In this document: piece by piece, positions 33,531-42,641 of the stretch
Layout: each line of letters starts with the position of its first letter
Numbering within the stretch: the first letter of the stretch is position 1
Origin: CBDCVN01 sp965223585
Lineage (GTDB): Bacteria; Deinococcota; Deinococci; Deinococcales; Trueperaceae
Direction: 5' to 3'
Length of the DNA stretch: 64,000 nt
Assembly: GCA_965223585.1 (NCBI GenBank)
Contig: CBDCWW010000024.1
Location: 62,001 to 126,000 of the forward strand
The notes under the pieces: model-generated
The model's input: only the letters and a program-made list of their open reading frames with translations
Databases searched by the model: none
Told to the model about the DNA's origin: nothing
Made by a program: the position numbers and the translations under genes

Positions 33531-34637
33531 TTGAAAAAAATTCATCTAAGTCGCAGTAGGATTATAGTCCTACTTATAGTAGCAAGTTTAGCTTTATTTG
33601 CACTTTATTCCCTAGCACAAAATTCTGGCAGCGCCAATGACTTCGATCGTCAAGCAATGCTTGATAACATTGCTTTCAATATTTTCTTGCCTTTGCATGA
33701 AGAGCTTGTGGATAAGGCAGAAACGCTTAATCAAGCTGTAGGGGCTTTTGCCCAAAACCTTAACCTTGACACCCTAGAAACTGCTCAAGAAGCTTGGAAA
33801 GAAGCTGCTTTACATTGGCAACGCTGTAACCTTTTTGAAGTAGGCTCTATGTCAGCTATGCTTTTTCATAATCAAATTAGTAAAACCCCTGCCAATCTAG
33901 AATTGATCGAAGATCATATAACAAAAGCAGACAAAATTGATGAAGCTTTTATAGAAAGCAAAGGTTCAACATCTAAAGGCTTGCCTGCTATTGAATACTT
34001 TCTTTTTAGCTTAGAAGGAAATGAAGCTGTAATTAGCTCTTTGAAAGATGGACCACCAGAACGTTTGCAGTACTTAGTGGCACTAGCACAGAACCTGTCT
34101 AGTAAAGCAAAAAGGCTTTATGATCTTTGGTTACCAGACAAGGATAATTTCATAGAGAAATTAACTGCTCCTAAACTTGGCACACAAGAACCTATAAATA
34201 TGCTAGTGAATGCTATGGTTGCACAAGCTGTAGGTATAGGCAGAGAGAAAATAGGCCGACCTCTTGGTAAGATTACTGGCGAGCCACTTCCTGAAACAGC
34301 ACAAGGTAGACTTAGCAGTACATCTATAGAGCAAATTATTAGCAACATTGAAGTTTTACAACTCACTTTTAATGGAGCAGATGGTCTCGGTTTTGACGAT
34401 TATCTTGATTTTATAGATACTTCTGATTCTCTAGCAGTAAAGGTTAACCAACAACTTGATAGCACTTTAAATGCTCTTAGGAACATTGATAACCCCCTTG
34501 ACATAGCCGTAGTAGAAAATCCTGAGCAAGTTGAGCAAGTATATGCAGAGGTACGTGAATTAGCAATACTCCTTCAAGTAGATACTGCCAACCAACTAGG
34601 AGTAACCATCACTTTTAATGATAGTGATGGCGATTAG
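33531..34637 (+). CDS. Imelysin-family protein, third copy (peptidase M75-like)
   Basis: A 368-residue imelysin-fold protein from TTG 33531, with GGAG 7 nt upstream, and a signal anchor (about 11-30, ending YSLAQNSG). TAQEAWKEAALHWQRCNLFEVG and STSKGLPAIEYFLFSLEG match the imelysin branch usually next to DUF1111; the HxxE position appears as PAIEYFLF without the His seen in copies A and B. Probably a periplasmic iron- or haem-related protein. It is followed after 53 bp by the HTTM gene. Confidence 0.85.
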   Translation: MKKIHLSRSRIIVLLIVASLALFALYSLAQNSGSANDFDRQAMLDNIAFNIFLPLHEELVDKAETLNQAVGAFAQNLNLDTLETAQEAWKEAALHWQRCNLFEVGSMSAMLFHNQISKTPANLELIEDHITKADKIDEAFIESKGSTSKGLPAIEYFLFSLEGNEAVISSLKDGPPERLQYLVALAQNLSSKAKRLYDLWLPDKDNFIEKLTAPKLGTQEPINMLVNAMVAQAVGIGREKIGRPLGKITGEPLPETAQGRLSSTSIEQIISNIEVLQLTFNGADGLGFDDYLDFIDTSDSLAVKVNQQLDSTLNALRNIDNPLDIAVVENPEQVEQVYAEVRELAILLQVDTANQLGVTITFNDSDGD

Positions 34638-34690
34638 AAGCGATTATTTATGCCCCAGCCAGCACAATTCATAAAATATAGTAAATTGAA

Positions 34691-36049
34691 TTGATCAAAT
34701 TACTTTGGTACAAATTGCAGCACCCAATAAACATGATGCCCCTTGTAATATTCCGTATTGCTTTTGGAGTACTAATGTTTATAAGCGTAGTACGTTTTTT
34801 GCTGCGCGGTTGGGTATATGAGTTTTATATAGCTCCTGAGTTTCACTTTACCTATCTTGGCTTTGGTTGGGTCAAGCCACTACCTGAACCTTGGATATAT
34901 GGAATATTCCTAGCTATGGCTTTGCTAGCTTTAGGCATAGCCCTAGGGCTCTTTTATCGCTTTAGCACTATGGGCTTCTTTTTACTTTTTACTTATGTTG
35001 AACTGCTAGATAAAACTTACTACCTCAACCATTATTACTTTGTATCACTACTAAGCTTCTTGCTGATTTTCCTGCCACTTAATAAAAGTTTTGCCTTAGA
35101 TACTCGTTTAGGCATAGCTAAAAAAAGTAATGCAGCACCTACTTGGGTACTTTATGCTATTCGCTCACAGCTAGCTTTAGTGTATTTTTTTGCAGGCTTA
35201 GCCAAACTAGAACCAGATTGGCTGTTCCAAGCTATGCCTCTACGCATTTGGTTAAGAGCTAACACTGACCTACCTTTATTAGGACAATTTTTTGATGAGG
35301 CGTGGATGGCTTATGCTATGAGTTGGGCAGGGGCTTTTTATGATCTTACTATTGTCTTTTTTCTATTGTGGCGTAAAACAAGATTCTTAGCCTACCTAGC
35401 AGTTATTGGGTTCCACGTTATGACAGCATTACTTTTCCATATTGGCATGTTCCCGTGGATTATGATTGTGTCTACACTTATTTTCTTTTCAGAAAAGGAT
35501 TACTTGAGGGTTATTAATATCGTTCGTCATCTGTTCAGAAAACCTATTTTATTCTTTAATAATCAAAACCTAGTGAATACCTTTAAGCCCAACAAAGCAA
35601 CACTAGTTTTGACCATCATTAGCTTATCTTTTTTATTTCAAATAAGCATGGCCCTAAGGCACAATCTTTACCCTAGTAATGTGTTATGGAGCGAAGAGGG
35701 TTTTCGTTTTTCTTGGCGAGTAATGTTAGTAGAGAAAACGGGCTTAGCTATTTTCACAGTTAAAGATCCCAGCACAAACAAAATTTGGGAAGTATACCCC
35801 TGCGAATACTTGACTCCCCAACAAGAAAAACAAATGTCTTTTCAACCAGATATGATTTTACAATTTGCTCATTTTATAGAAAATAAATTCCGTGCACAAG
35901 GTTATGAAGATTTAGAAGTTTACGCTGATGTTTATGTTAGTTTGAATGGTCGCTCGAGCACACCCTACATAAACCCAAAAACAGACTTAACCAAAGAAAA
36001 CTACAACTTGGCAGCAAGAGACTGGGTATTGCCAATACAAAAAAACTAA
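34691..36049 (+). CDS. Vitamin K-dependent gamma-carboxylase-like (HTTM) membrane protein
   Basis: A 452-residue protein with about eight membrane helices and a soluble C-terminal region (about 330-452). The N-terminal HTTM pattern is clear: FRIAFGVLMFISVVRFLLRG, DKTYYLNHYYFVSLLSFLL and YFFAGLAKLEPDWL, the block that holds the catalytic Lys in gamma-carboxylases. Bacterial homologues exist, for example in Leptospira, but a carboxylase activity is unproven for most. The start is TTG 34691 after a TATAGT box. Its position after imelysin and di-haem genes matches an arrangement I recall in other phyla. Confidence 0.85.
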   Translation: MIKLLWYKLQHPINMMPLVIFRIAFGVLMFISVVRFLLRGWVYEFYIAPEFHFTYLGFGWVKPLPEPWIYGIFLAMALLALGIALGLFYRFSTMGFFLLFTYVELLDKTYYLNHYYFVSLLSFLLIFLPLNKSFALDTRLGIAKKSNAAPTWVLYAIRSQLALVYFFAGLAKLEPDWLFQAMPLRIWLRANTDLPLLGQFFDEAWMAYAMSWAGAFYDLTIVFFLLWRKTRFLAYLAVIGFHVMTALLFHIGMFPWIMIVSTLIFFSEKDYLRVINIVRHLFRKPILFFNNQNLVNTFKPNKATLVLTIISLSFLFQISMALRHNLYPSNVLWSEEGFRFSWRVMLVEKTGLAIFTVKDPSTNKIWEVYPCEYLTPQQEKQMSFQPDMILQFAHFIENKFRAQGYEDLEVYADVYVSLNGRSSTPYINPKTDLTKENYNLAARDWVLPIQKN

Positions 36050-36212
36050 CTTGTACATTTTTTAATGGTTTATAAAAAGCCTCGAGAAATCACAGGGCCA
36101 ACTATAATACTAATGAGAAACCAACTCTTTCCCAAGATTAATAGAGGGGAAAGCCTGTTTCCAAGAGCCCAAGGGCAACATGCTGTAAACAACTATTTAG
36201 GAAGGCTTGAAA

Positions 36213-36989
36213 ATGAAAACAATTACCTTAAGACAGTGGCGAACGATTGCCTTACCACCTGAACACGGTAGTTGGGGTCTTACACTCGAGCCCATCCTAT
36301 TAGGTTTGCTATTAGCCCCATCAACCGCTGGTTGGGGTTTGGCTCTGCTTGCTTTCAGTGCGTTTTTGTTGCGCTGGCCACTTAAAGTGCTAACACAAAG
36401 TAAGCAACTGAAACGACGCAGTCTTGCGGTAGTGTTTTGTAGCTTTTATGCTTTGCTAGCACTAACTGGTCTACTCCTAGGTATGCAAACAGGTACGAGA
36501 CCACTCTTACCATTTGTGTTGGCTCTCCCCTTTGGTGTAATCTTTTTTCTCTTTGATAAACAGAACAAGAGTCGTTATTGGCAAGCAGAGCTTGCAGGTC
36601 CTGTGGCTTTCGCTGCAACTGCTACAGCAATTGCCCTTGCTAGCAATTGGACTATGTTGTCTGCACTGGTGTTGTGGGTGGTTATGGTAGCTCGAGCAGT
36701 ACCCTCAATTCTCTACGTGCGGGCCCGTTTAAGACTAGATCGTGGTAACCCACACCTACCATCTCTTGTAACTGCTGCACATATAGTGGCATTACTTATT
36801 ACAGCTTGGTTAGTCTGGCGAACTTGGTTGCCTCCACTTACAATTGTTGTTATGGGGTTGTTGTTGGCTCGAGCTGTACTAGGGCTATCTCGTTACCGGC
36901 GACCTGTGCCAATAAAAGTAATTGGCTTCGCAGAGTTAGGTTGGGGTTTACTCACTGTGTTGGTAGTTGCATTTGGGGATTTTCGTTAA
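36213..36989 (+). CDS. YwiC-like membrane protein
   Basis: A 258-residue protein with about seven to eight membrane helices. The N-terminal RTIALPPEHGSWGLTLEPILLGLLLAPS is diagnostic of the YwiC-like family (YwiC of Bacillus lies by nitrate/anaerobic genes). Function is unknown. ATG 36213 is preferred over TTG 36207 because AGG sits 7 nt before it. CTCGAG occurs three times in this gene. Confidence 0.85.
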   Translation: MKTITLRQWRTIALPPEHGSWGLTLEPILLGLLLAPSTAGWGLALLAFSAFLLRWPLKVLTQSKQLKRRSLAVVFCSFYALLALTGLLLGMQTGTRPLLPFVLALPFGVIFFLFDKQNKSRYWQAELAGPVAFAATATAIALASNWTMLSALVLWVVMVARAVPSILYVRARLRLDRGNPHLPSLVTAAHIVALLITAWLVWRTWLPPLTIVVMGLLLARAVLGLSRYRRPVPIKVIGFAELGWGLLTVLVVAFGDFR

Positions 36990-37041
36990 TTTATGTTGTG
37001 TTACCAATATGAACACTTCTAGCGTAATTAACTTTCCATTT

Positions 37042-37554
37042 CTAATAACCACTAACTTTTAAAGTAGTAATTAATTGCCCCATATGCCTCTGCGTATGTT
37101 CTGCTGCATGGAAAAGTAACCCTAAAACATTAGATGGTAGACCAGCAGCTCCGACTCGACGCTCTTCTAGAATCATTTCTTCAGGTGTTTCTCTTAACTG
37201 TTGTAAAGCCTTATTTGTAATCATCTCAAATTTTTGTAATAAGGCTTCAATGTTAAGATTAGGGTCTCCACTCGCCTTCTCTAGAACCAATGCTTGACGT
37301 TGCTCATCGCTTAAAGGCTCAGCCTTAGCATAGCTCATTAGCCTGTCTAAACTACCACTCATGTGTAAAATGTGAAATCCTATTGAGGCTGCTCCATTTG
37401 GGCGTTCCCAAAGCGTTGCATCATCTATGCTTGCTGCTAAACGATTAATGTCTTCTCGGACTTGTAAAAGTGCGTGGGCTACAGGCATTAAATAAATAGA
37501 CATATTCTTAACAGGCCCCCTAAGCCATACTTCTGGTTGTGAGTTTTGTGCCAT
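37042..37554 (-). CDS. DinB-family protein
   Basis: A 170-residue four-helix-bundle protein of the DinB/YfiT superfamily. Metal-binding histidines are seen in GFHILHMSGSLDRLM (about 54-60) and LLFHAAEHTQRHMGQLITTLK at the C terminus, the latter a typical DinB ending. Family members are metal-dependent thiol transferases or damage-induced proteins of unknown role and are very numerous in Deinococcus. AAGGAG lies 6 nt before the ATG. Confidence 0.87.
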   Translation of the reverse strand: MAQNSQPEVWLRGPVKNMSIYLMPVAHALLQVREDINRLAASIDDATLWERPNGAASIGFHILHMSGSLDRLMSYAKAEPLSDEQRQALVLEKASGDPNLNIEALLQKFEMITNKALQQLRETPEEMILEERRVGAAGLPSNVLGLLFHAAEHTQRHMGQLITTLKVSGY

Positions 37555-37639
37555 AAATTTCTCCTTGACTTTAATGTTAGGAGTTTATCCTAATAGCTAT
37601 AAAGTTGCAAATTTAGGCCTTTTGTGACAATATTTGTTT

Positions 37640-38596
37640 ATGTCCAGTAGTGTTACAACACAAGATAAACCTGTGGGAACAGGTATAGAAACAACTTATA
37701 TCTGGTTTGATGGTAGGCTTGTTGCTCAAGAAGAAGCTAAAACTTCTGTTTTAAATCATGCATTGCATTATGGCTCAAGCGTTTTCGAAGGCATTCGTGC
37801 TTATGAAACTAGCAAGGGACCAGCTATATTTCGTTTAAATGAGCATACTAAAAGACTTTTAGACTCAGCAAAAATATTTGATATGAAAGTATCAATAACT
37901 GAAGATGAAATTAACAATGCTATTATTGAAACTGTTAAGAAAAATGGCCATAATTCTTGCTACATTCGCCCACTCTTTTGGTATGGTGGTGACTCCCTAG
38001 GAGTTTGTCCTCAAGGTAATCAAGTTCATTTTATGGTAGCAACTTTGCCTTGGGGAACTTATCTTGGCGATGAGGCTGTGCAAAAAGGTGCTAGGCTTAT
38101 GACTAGTAGTTGGCGACGCAGCCCCGGTGATGTGCTCGCTACCAAAGCCAAAATTGGCGGCAATTATGTAAACTCTATTCTTGCCAACCAAGAAGCTAAA
38201 GCTAATGGTTTTGATGAAGCTTTATTACTTGATAAAGAAGGTTACATTGCTGAAGGATCTGGAGAGAATATATTTTTTGTAAATGCAGGTGTGCTTTACC
38301 CAATAGTTCACTCCATTAACTTACGTGGTTTAACTCGTGATAGTGTTATTAGGATCGCTCAGTTCATGGAAGTGGCAATTGAACCTACCATGGCAACTAG
38401 AGACGAGCTTTATACTGCTGATGAGGCTTTTATGGTTGGCACAGCAGCAGAAGTCACTCCTATTGCTGCTATTGATGGTCGTTCTATTGGTCAAGGTAAA
38501 GCTGGAGAATTTGCTCTAAAGCTTCGTAAGGTTTATCTTGATGTTGTTACGGGTAAAGTACCTGAGTTTGAAGATTGGTTAACTTATATAAACTAA
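37640..38596 (+). CDS. ilvE: Branched-chain amino acid aminotransferase
   Basis: IlvE transfers amino groups between glutamate and the keto acids of Leu, Ile and Val. The protein is 318 residues from ATG 37640 (TTG 37634 is an in-frame alternative). It is a PLP fold type IV enzyme: HALHYGSSVFEGIRAYET, YIRPLFWYGGDSLGV, the Schiff-base Lys in ATKAKIGGNYVNSILANQEA, the PLP-binding EGYIAEGSGENIFFV and VGTAAEVTPI. The stop overlaps the convergent kinase gene by 4 bp. Confidence 0.95.
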   Translation: MSSSVTTQDKPVGTGIETTYIWFDGRLVAQEEAKTSVLNHALHYGSSVFEGIRAYETSKGPAIFRLNEHTKRLLDSAKIFDMKVSITEDEINNAIIETVKKNGHNSCYIRPLFWYGGDSLGVCPQGNQVHFMVATLPWGTYLGDEAVQKGARLMTSSWRRSPGDVLATKAKIGGNYVNSILANQEAKANGFDEALLLDKEGYIAEGSGENIFFVNAGVLYPIVHSINLRGLTRDSVIRIAQFMEVAIEPTMATRDELYTADEAFMVGTAAEVTPIAAIDGRSIGQGKAGEFALKLRKVYLDVVTGKVPEFEDWLTYIN

Positions 38597-39864
38597 AGCG
38601 AAAGGCTTGGCGTTTTGGCTTCAGGTGCTTGAGGCAAAGGGTTCAAATCAACCTTATCAAGGTCTTTTAGTAGCTCTAGCATACCATCGTAACGTTCCTT
38701 GGGTTCTTTGGCAGTAGCCTTGAAGATAATCTTCTCTAGACTAGCAGGGGCTTCATTTCTAAGCTCACAAATGGGTGGCAAGGCATCTTTTACAATAGCA
38801 CTAATTGTTGCTAGCATATTCCCATGACGTTCGAAAGGATTGAGGCTAGTGACCATTTCGCAAATGACTACACCGAGCGACCAACAATCGGCTTGATGGG
38901 TTACTTCTTTTCCTAGTACTTGTTCAGGTGACATGTAATTAATGGTACCCACCATTGCACCAGGGCGTGTCAGGTTTGCACTGGTGTCTTTTAGTTTCCA
39001 CTTTGCCACCCCAAAATCAAGAATTTTAAGGGTTCCCTGCTTAGTCACAAAGATATTAGCAGGTTTTATATCACGATGGACAATGCCTAGACTGTGAGCG
39101 CTAGCCAAACCACGTGCTATTTGCTTAGCATAATTCAAAGTACTACTTATAGATAAGGACCCATTTTTTAGTATTTCCTCAAGAGTCTCCCCTTCGAGAT
39201 AAGGCATAACCATAAAAGGATGGCCATCTAGTGCTTCATCAATAGTATAGACGTTGCAAATATTAGCATGATTTAGGTGAGCTGCTGCTCTAGCTTCTCG
39301 CATAAAGCGTTGTTTTAGCTCTTCATTATCAGCAAGTTCTGTGAAAAATTTAAGAGCAACTGAGCGATTAAGTTTTCTATCAGCAGCCTTGTATACTACT
39401 GACATACCACCGTCACCTATTTTTTCTAAGATCTTATAGTGAGTTATAGTCTCACCAGTAAGTTCAGTTACTCGTCTAGGCATAGCAATGTGTACAAAAG
39501 TACTGCGCCTTAAAAGTGCATCAACCCTTGCTAACAACTCCTCTGTTTCAAAAGGCTTGCTCAAATAATCATCTGCAAATTGTAAGCCCTTAACACGGCT
39601 ATCCAAATCATTTTGCCCTGTAAGCATTAGAATCGGCAAATTATGGACTTTTTCATTAGCTCTTATTTCTTTAGCAACATCAAAGCCATTAATTAAAGGT
39701 AAATTAACATCTAAAACAGCTAGATCATGTGGTTTAGTAAGTAAAGCTTCCAAGCCATCTTTACCATTATCAAAAGTGGTAGTAGAATGTCCTTGTGCTT
39801 CAAGTTTAAGTGATAGAAGTTTAGACATTGCTATGTTATCTTCGACAATCGCAATATGTGCCAT
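38593..39864 (-). CDS. Response-regulator receiver fused to a Ser/Thr protein kinase
   Basis: A 423-residue cytoplasmic fusion. The receiver (1-120) is complete: VEDN acidic pair, phospho-acceptor Asp in AVLDVNLP, LMLTG switch and YLSKPF lysine. The PknB-like kinase (about 140-400) has GDGGMSVVYKA, ALKF, HRDIKPANI, DFGVAK and SPEQ. No membrane helix or sensor PASTA domain is present, so a histidine kinase elsewhere probably drives it. An in-frame GTG at 39873 with AAGGA close upstream is an alternative start; I prefer ATG because MAHIAIVEDN is a natural receiver start. Confidence 0.9.
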   Translation of the reverse strand: MAHIAIVEDNIAMSKLLSLKLEAQGHSTTTFDNGKDGLEALLTKPHDLAVLDVNLPLINGFDVAKEIRANEKVHNLPILMLTGQNDLDSRVKGLQFADDYLSKPFETEELLARVDALLRRSTFVHIAMPRRVTELTGETITHYKILEKIGDGGMSVVYKAADRKLNRSVALKFFTELADNEELKQRFMREARAAAHLNHANICNVYTIDEALDGHPFMVMPYLEGETLEEILKNGSLSISSTLNYAKQIARGLASAHSLGIVHRDIKPANIFVTKQGTLKILDFGVAKWKLKDTSANLTRPGAMVGTINYMSPEQVLGKEVTHQADCWSLGVVICEMVTSLNPFERHGNMLATISAIVKDALPPICELRNEAPASLEKIIFKATAKEPKERYDGMLELLKDLDKVDLNPLPQAPEAKTPSLSL

Positions 39865-40109
39865 TAAATTCACTTAATCCTTAAAAACTTTTCTTACTCA
39901 TCTTAAATAATAAGAACTTTGAAATCACTAGAAACCTTGACTGAGAAATTCATTAAAAACTTCACGTTCCTTAGCAATAAATCATACTATCAGTTTTTTT
40001 ACAAGATTATTACATTATATTATATTCACTATGGATTTTCTAGAAAATCCATCCTGAGAACAGATTTTGCTAAGTTAAAAATTCTCATAGACTTTATGGA
40101 GTATTTGAT

Positions 40110-40727
40110 TTGAATCAAGTAATTGTAGTTATATGTATAGTTATTGCTTACCTTTTAGGAAGTTTACCTACAGGATATTGGGTGGCTCGAGCTTATGGAG
40201 TAAATATACAAAAGATGGGTTCAGGTAACATAGGCGCTACCAATGTATTACGTAGTGTTGGAAGAATACCAGCTCTTATTGTCGTAATCATTGATCCTCT
40301 TAAAGGAGCTCTTGCTGTGCTTTTAGCTCAAGGGTTAAACATTGGTATTTGGGGCATAGCCCTTACAGCTCTTACAGCCATCCTAGGTAACAATTTTAAC
40401 ATCTTCTTGCGCCTAAAAGGAGGTAAGGGTATAGCTACAAGTTTAGGTGTTTTTATGGTTATTGATCCTTTAACAACCCTCTTTGCCTTTACTATTGCCC
40501 TTTTTACTATGCTTATAGGGCGTATAGTTTCAATAGGTTCTTTAGTAGGAGTATTTTCAGGAATCTTTTTGCATATCAAGGGTGATTTTCATATTGCTAC
40601 ATTACTGCTCTCAGCAGCTATATTTTCCTTAGCTATGATAAGACATAAAGACAATTTAGCAAAGTTAGCGAGAGGAGAGGAAAGGCGTCTGGAAACCAAA
40701 GGTAAAAAAACCTCAAATACTAATTAA
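40110..40727 (+). CDS. plsY: Acyl-phosphate glycerol-3-phosphate acyltransferase
   Basis: PlsY acylates glycerol-3-phosphate from acyl-phosphate, the first step of phospholipid synthesis, in the inner membrane. The 205-residue length and five hydrophobic helices fit. Signature motifs are YLLGSLPTGYWVARAYGVN, GSGNIGATNVLRSVGR and LRLKGGKGIATSLGVF. The start is TTG at 40110, where the conserved N-terminal helix begins. The 236-bp gap upstream contains no convincing gene. Confidence 0.95.
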   Translation: MNQVIVVICIVIAYLLGSLPTGYWVARAYGVNIQKMGSGNIGATNVLRSVGRIPALIVVIIDPLKGALAVLLAQGLNIGIWGIALTALTAILGNNFNIFLRLKGGKGIATSLGVFMVIDPLTTLFAFTIALFTMLIGRIVSIGSLVGVFSGIFLHIKGDFHIATLLLSAAIFSLAMIRHKDNLAKLARGEERRLETKGKKTSNTN

Positions 40728-40819
40728 AAACATAGTTGGTAAAAACCTTAATAAGATTAGAAACACGGATCATGCTATTATTTAGGTTGATTTTGTTTTA
40801 TGAAGGGAGGACTTGAGTT

Positions 40820-41248
40820 ATGGATCCTCGAGCAAGACGAGATTTAATTAGCACTATTATTATTATCCTAGTAGTCTTTTTTGGTGTAGGTGAATTTTAT
40901 GGTTGGAAATTGGGAAGCATGTCTCAAACACCTATTTTTGTCTATAAGAGTACCGGGCAAAGTATGGCAGAAAGATTTGTTGGAAAGGATTGGCTGGACC
41001 TTACTGTTGAGGGCAAAGTAAGACAAGGAACAGTTACTTTAGAAATTACACATGAACTTCCCAAGAGTTTCCAAGATCCGGGCCAACCAACTGTTCCATT
41101 ACATACAGTATATAGCCAAAAGTTTGAGAAAGGAGAACAAATCAAGTTTGATGAACATGTAACAGAGGGGCCCGGAAAATATCAAATCAAACTGCTTTTT
41201 GAAGAAGCATCTGGAACTTTCCGAGTCAGACTGCCAAAGAGCTTGTAA
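40820..41248 (+). CDS. Single-helix membrane-anchored hypothetical protein
   Basis: A 142-residue protein with one N-terminal membrane helix (about 10-30, LISTIIIILVVFFGVGEFYG) and an extracytoplasmic domain that looks like a small beta-sandwich (LTVEGKVRQGTVTLEITHELP, GPGKYQIKLLFEEASGTFRVRL). GGGAGG lies 9 nt before the ATG. No family recognised. Confidence 0.72.
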   Translation: MDPRARRDLISTIIIILVVFFGVGEFYGWKLGSMSQTPIFVYKSTGQSMAERFVGKDWLDLTVEGKVRQGTVTLEITHELPKSFQDPGQPTVPLHTVYSQKFEKGEQIKFDEHVTEGPGKYQIKLLFEEASGTFRVRLPKSL

Positions 41249-41259
41249 AGCTTACAAAA

Positions 41260-42426
41260 CTACTGAAAAGGATCAATAAAAGGACAATTTACAACATGAT
41301 CTGCATTTGCTGGCCTAGCTAGATTTACCTCGAGGGTATCTTGTGCTGCTAGCTCAGATATTTCAGTAGTACTTTTAAGCATAGATGCCTCATCAGGATT
41401 ATTCCAAGAAACCATAAAAATCCTCCACATGGGTGAGTAATTCTCATCACCAATATTAGCAGCACCAATACCAGCTTGGAAACCCATAGGACCAGTGCCC
41501 TCTATGCCATTGCCAAATTGAAACAAATCCACAGCAGCAGAATTTGCTATTAGATTTGCTGAGGTAGGTGTATCTACTACTCCCATCATATCAGCTGCAG
41601 GTGTTGGCGTAGCGTCTGTGACAATATAATAAATAGTTTCACCATTTGGTCCCCAACCCCTATGAGCTACAAACGTAACTGTCATTTCTTCAAGATTGAT
41701 ATCAACAATTTGTCCACCAACATAAGGCATATCATCAGTAATTTCTTTATCATCTCTAACTAACATTTGCCCTTCAGGCCAAACAATATGTGGCATGTTG
41801 ATGACAACTGGCAAATCAGTTAAAAGTAGTTCACCAGCAGCCTCTGCATCTAGAATTTCTTGTTCTGAGGTGAGTTCACGTGGTGTGGCTTCATCAAACC
41901 AAGTTACATGAACATGGGCAGTAAGAGCACTGTATACCTCTGGTTGTGCAGGGGTACTAGTAAATACCTCACCTTGGGAACCATGTATCCCACCACCTTC
42001 AACGCCATTAGTGAACATATAAGTTCTAGAAAGTGCTTCTTCTGGAGCATTTGCCAGTAAAGGTGCTAACTCTACTCTCCAACCCTGCTTTTTAGTAATG
42101 ACATCAACATGTTTTTGCTCACTAGCATCGGTAATAATAAAGTAGACTTCATCACCCTCATAATAACCCTTGTGCAAGGGTAAAGTTGCTGGAACATTTG
42201 CCTCAGAAAATTCAACCTTTGCCTCTTTTACCACGTCGGAAGCCATTATGGCAAATCCAGTTCTTACCCAACTCTTAGCAACTGATTCTGGAGCACAAGT
42301 AGCTCCACCATTAACAATAATAACCTTAACTTTGTTAGAATCACACTCTAGCTCAGCTTCAGCAAAAGTATGGCCAAGGCCCAATAAAATCATAAATAGC
42401 ACTAAATAACTTAAAGCTTGTCTCAC
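41260..42426 (-). CDS. Secreted protein with two copies of a DUF7482-like domain
   Basis: A 388-residue exported protein (signal about 1-22, LVLFMILLGLGHTFAEA). Two halves resemble each other: GYYEGDEVYFIITDASEQ with YMFTNGVEGGG and VHVTWFDEATPRELTS in the first; GETIYYIVTDATPT with FQFGNGIEGTGPMGFQAG and FMVSWNNPDE in the second. This matches, from memory, an uncharacterised domain found with plastocyanin-like proteins in Thaumarchaeota. Start is GTG with AAAGGAG 8 nt upstream. Function unknown; a surface or periplasmic location is likely. Confidence 0.65.
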   Translation of the reverse strand: MRQALSYLVLFMILLGLGHTFAEAELECDSNKVKVIIVNGGATCAPESVAKSWVRTGFAIMASDVVKEAKVEFSEANVPATLPLHKGYYEGDEVYFIITDASEQKHVDVITKKQGWRVELAPLLANAPEEALSRTYMFTNGVEGGGIHGSQGEVFTSTPAQPEVYSALTAHVHVTWFDEATPRELTSEQEILDAEAAGELLLTDLPVVINMPHIVWPEGQMLVRDDKEITDDMPYVGGQIVDINLEEMTVTFVAHRGWGPNGETIYYIVTDATPTPAADMMGVVDTPTSANLIANSAAVDLFQFGNGIEGTGPMGFQAGIGAANIGDENYSPMWRIFMVSWNNPDEASMLKSTTEISELAAQDTLEVNLARPANADHVVNCPFIDPFQ

Positions 42427-42641
42427 AGTAAATACTCCTTTTGTTAAAGGTTTTATGTTATAGGGTTTGCACTACATAAACTTGGCACAAAACACCTAAA
42501 CATATAACAATCTATTCCTAAGATCTAGCATAACTTTGTTATACAAGTTACAGTAATGTGAGGAAGGGCTAAATGGATGACAGGAAAGGTGTCTTTATAA
42601 TGCTATGAGTTTGCGAGAAGAGGTGATAGTATCTCTTTTTC

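Noticed and set aside
36065..36262. 65-codon plus-strand ORF before the YwiC-like gene
   Set aside because: It overlaps the YwiC-like start in another frame, has no ribosome site and no protein-like composition beyond the short cytochrome b-like segment, so it is not listed as a gene.
39919..40113. 64-codon ORF before plsY
   Set aside because: No Shine-Dalgarno, low-complexity Lys/Ile/Tyr-rich composition typical of AT-rich spacer, and it overlaps the plsY start. Treated as non-coding.
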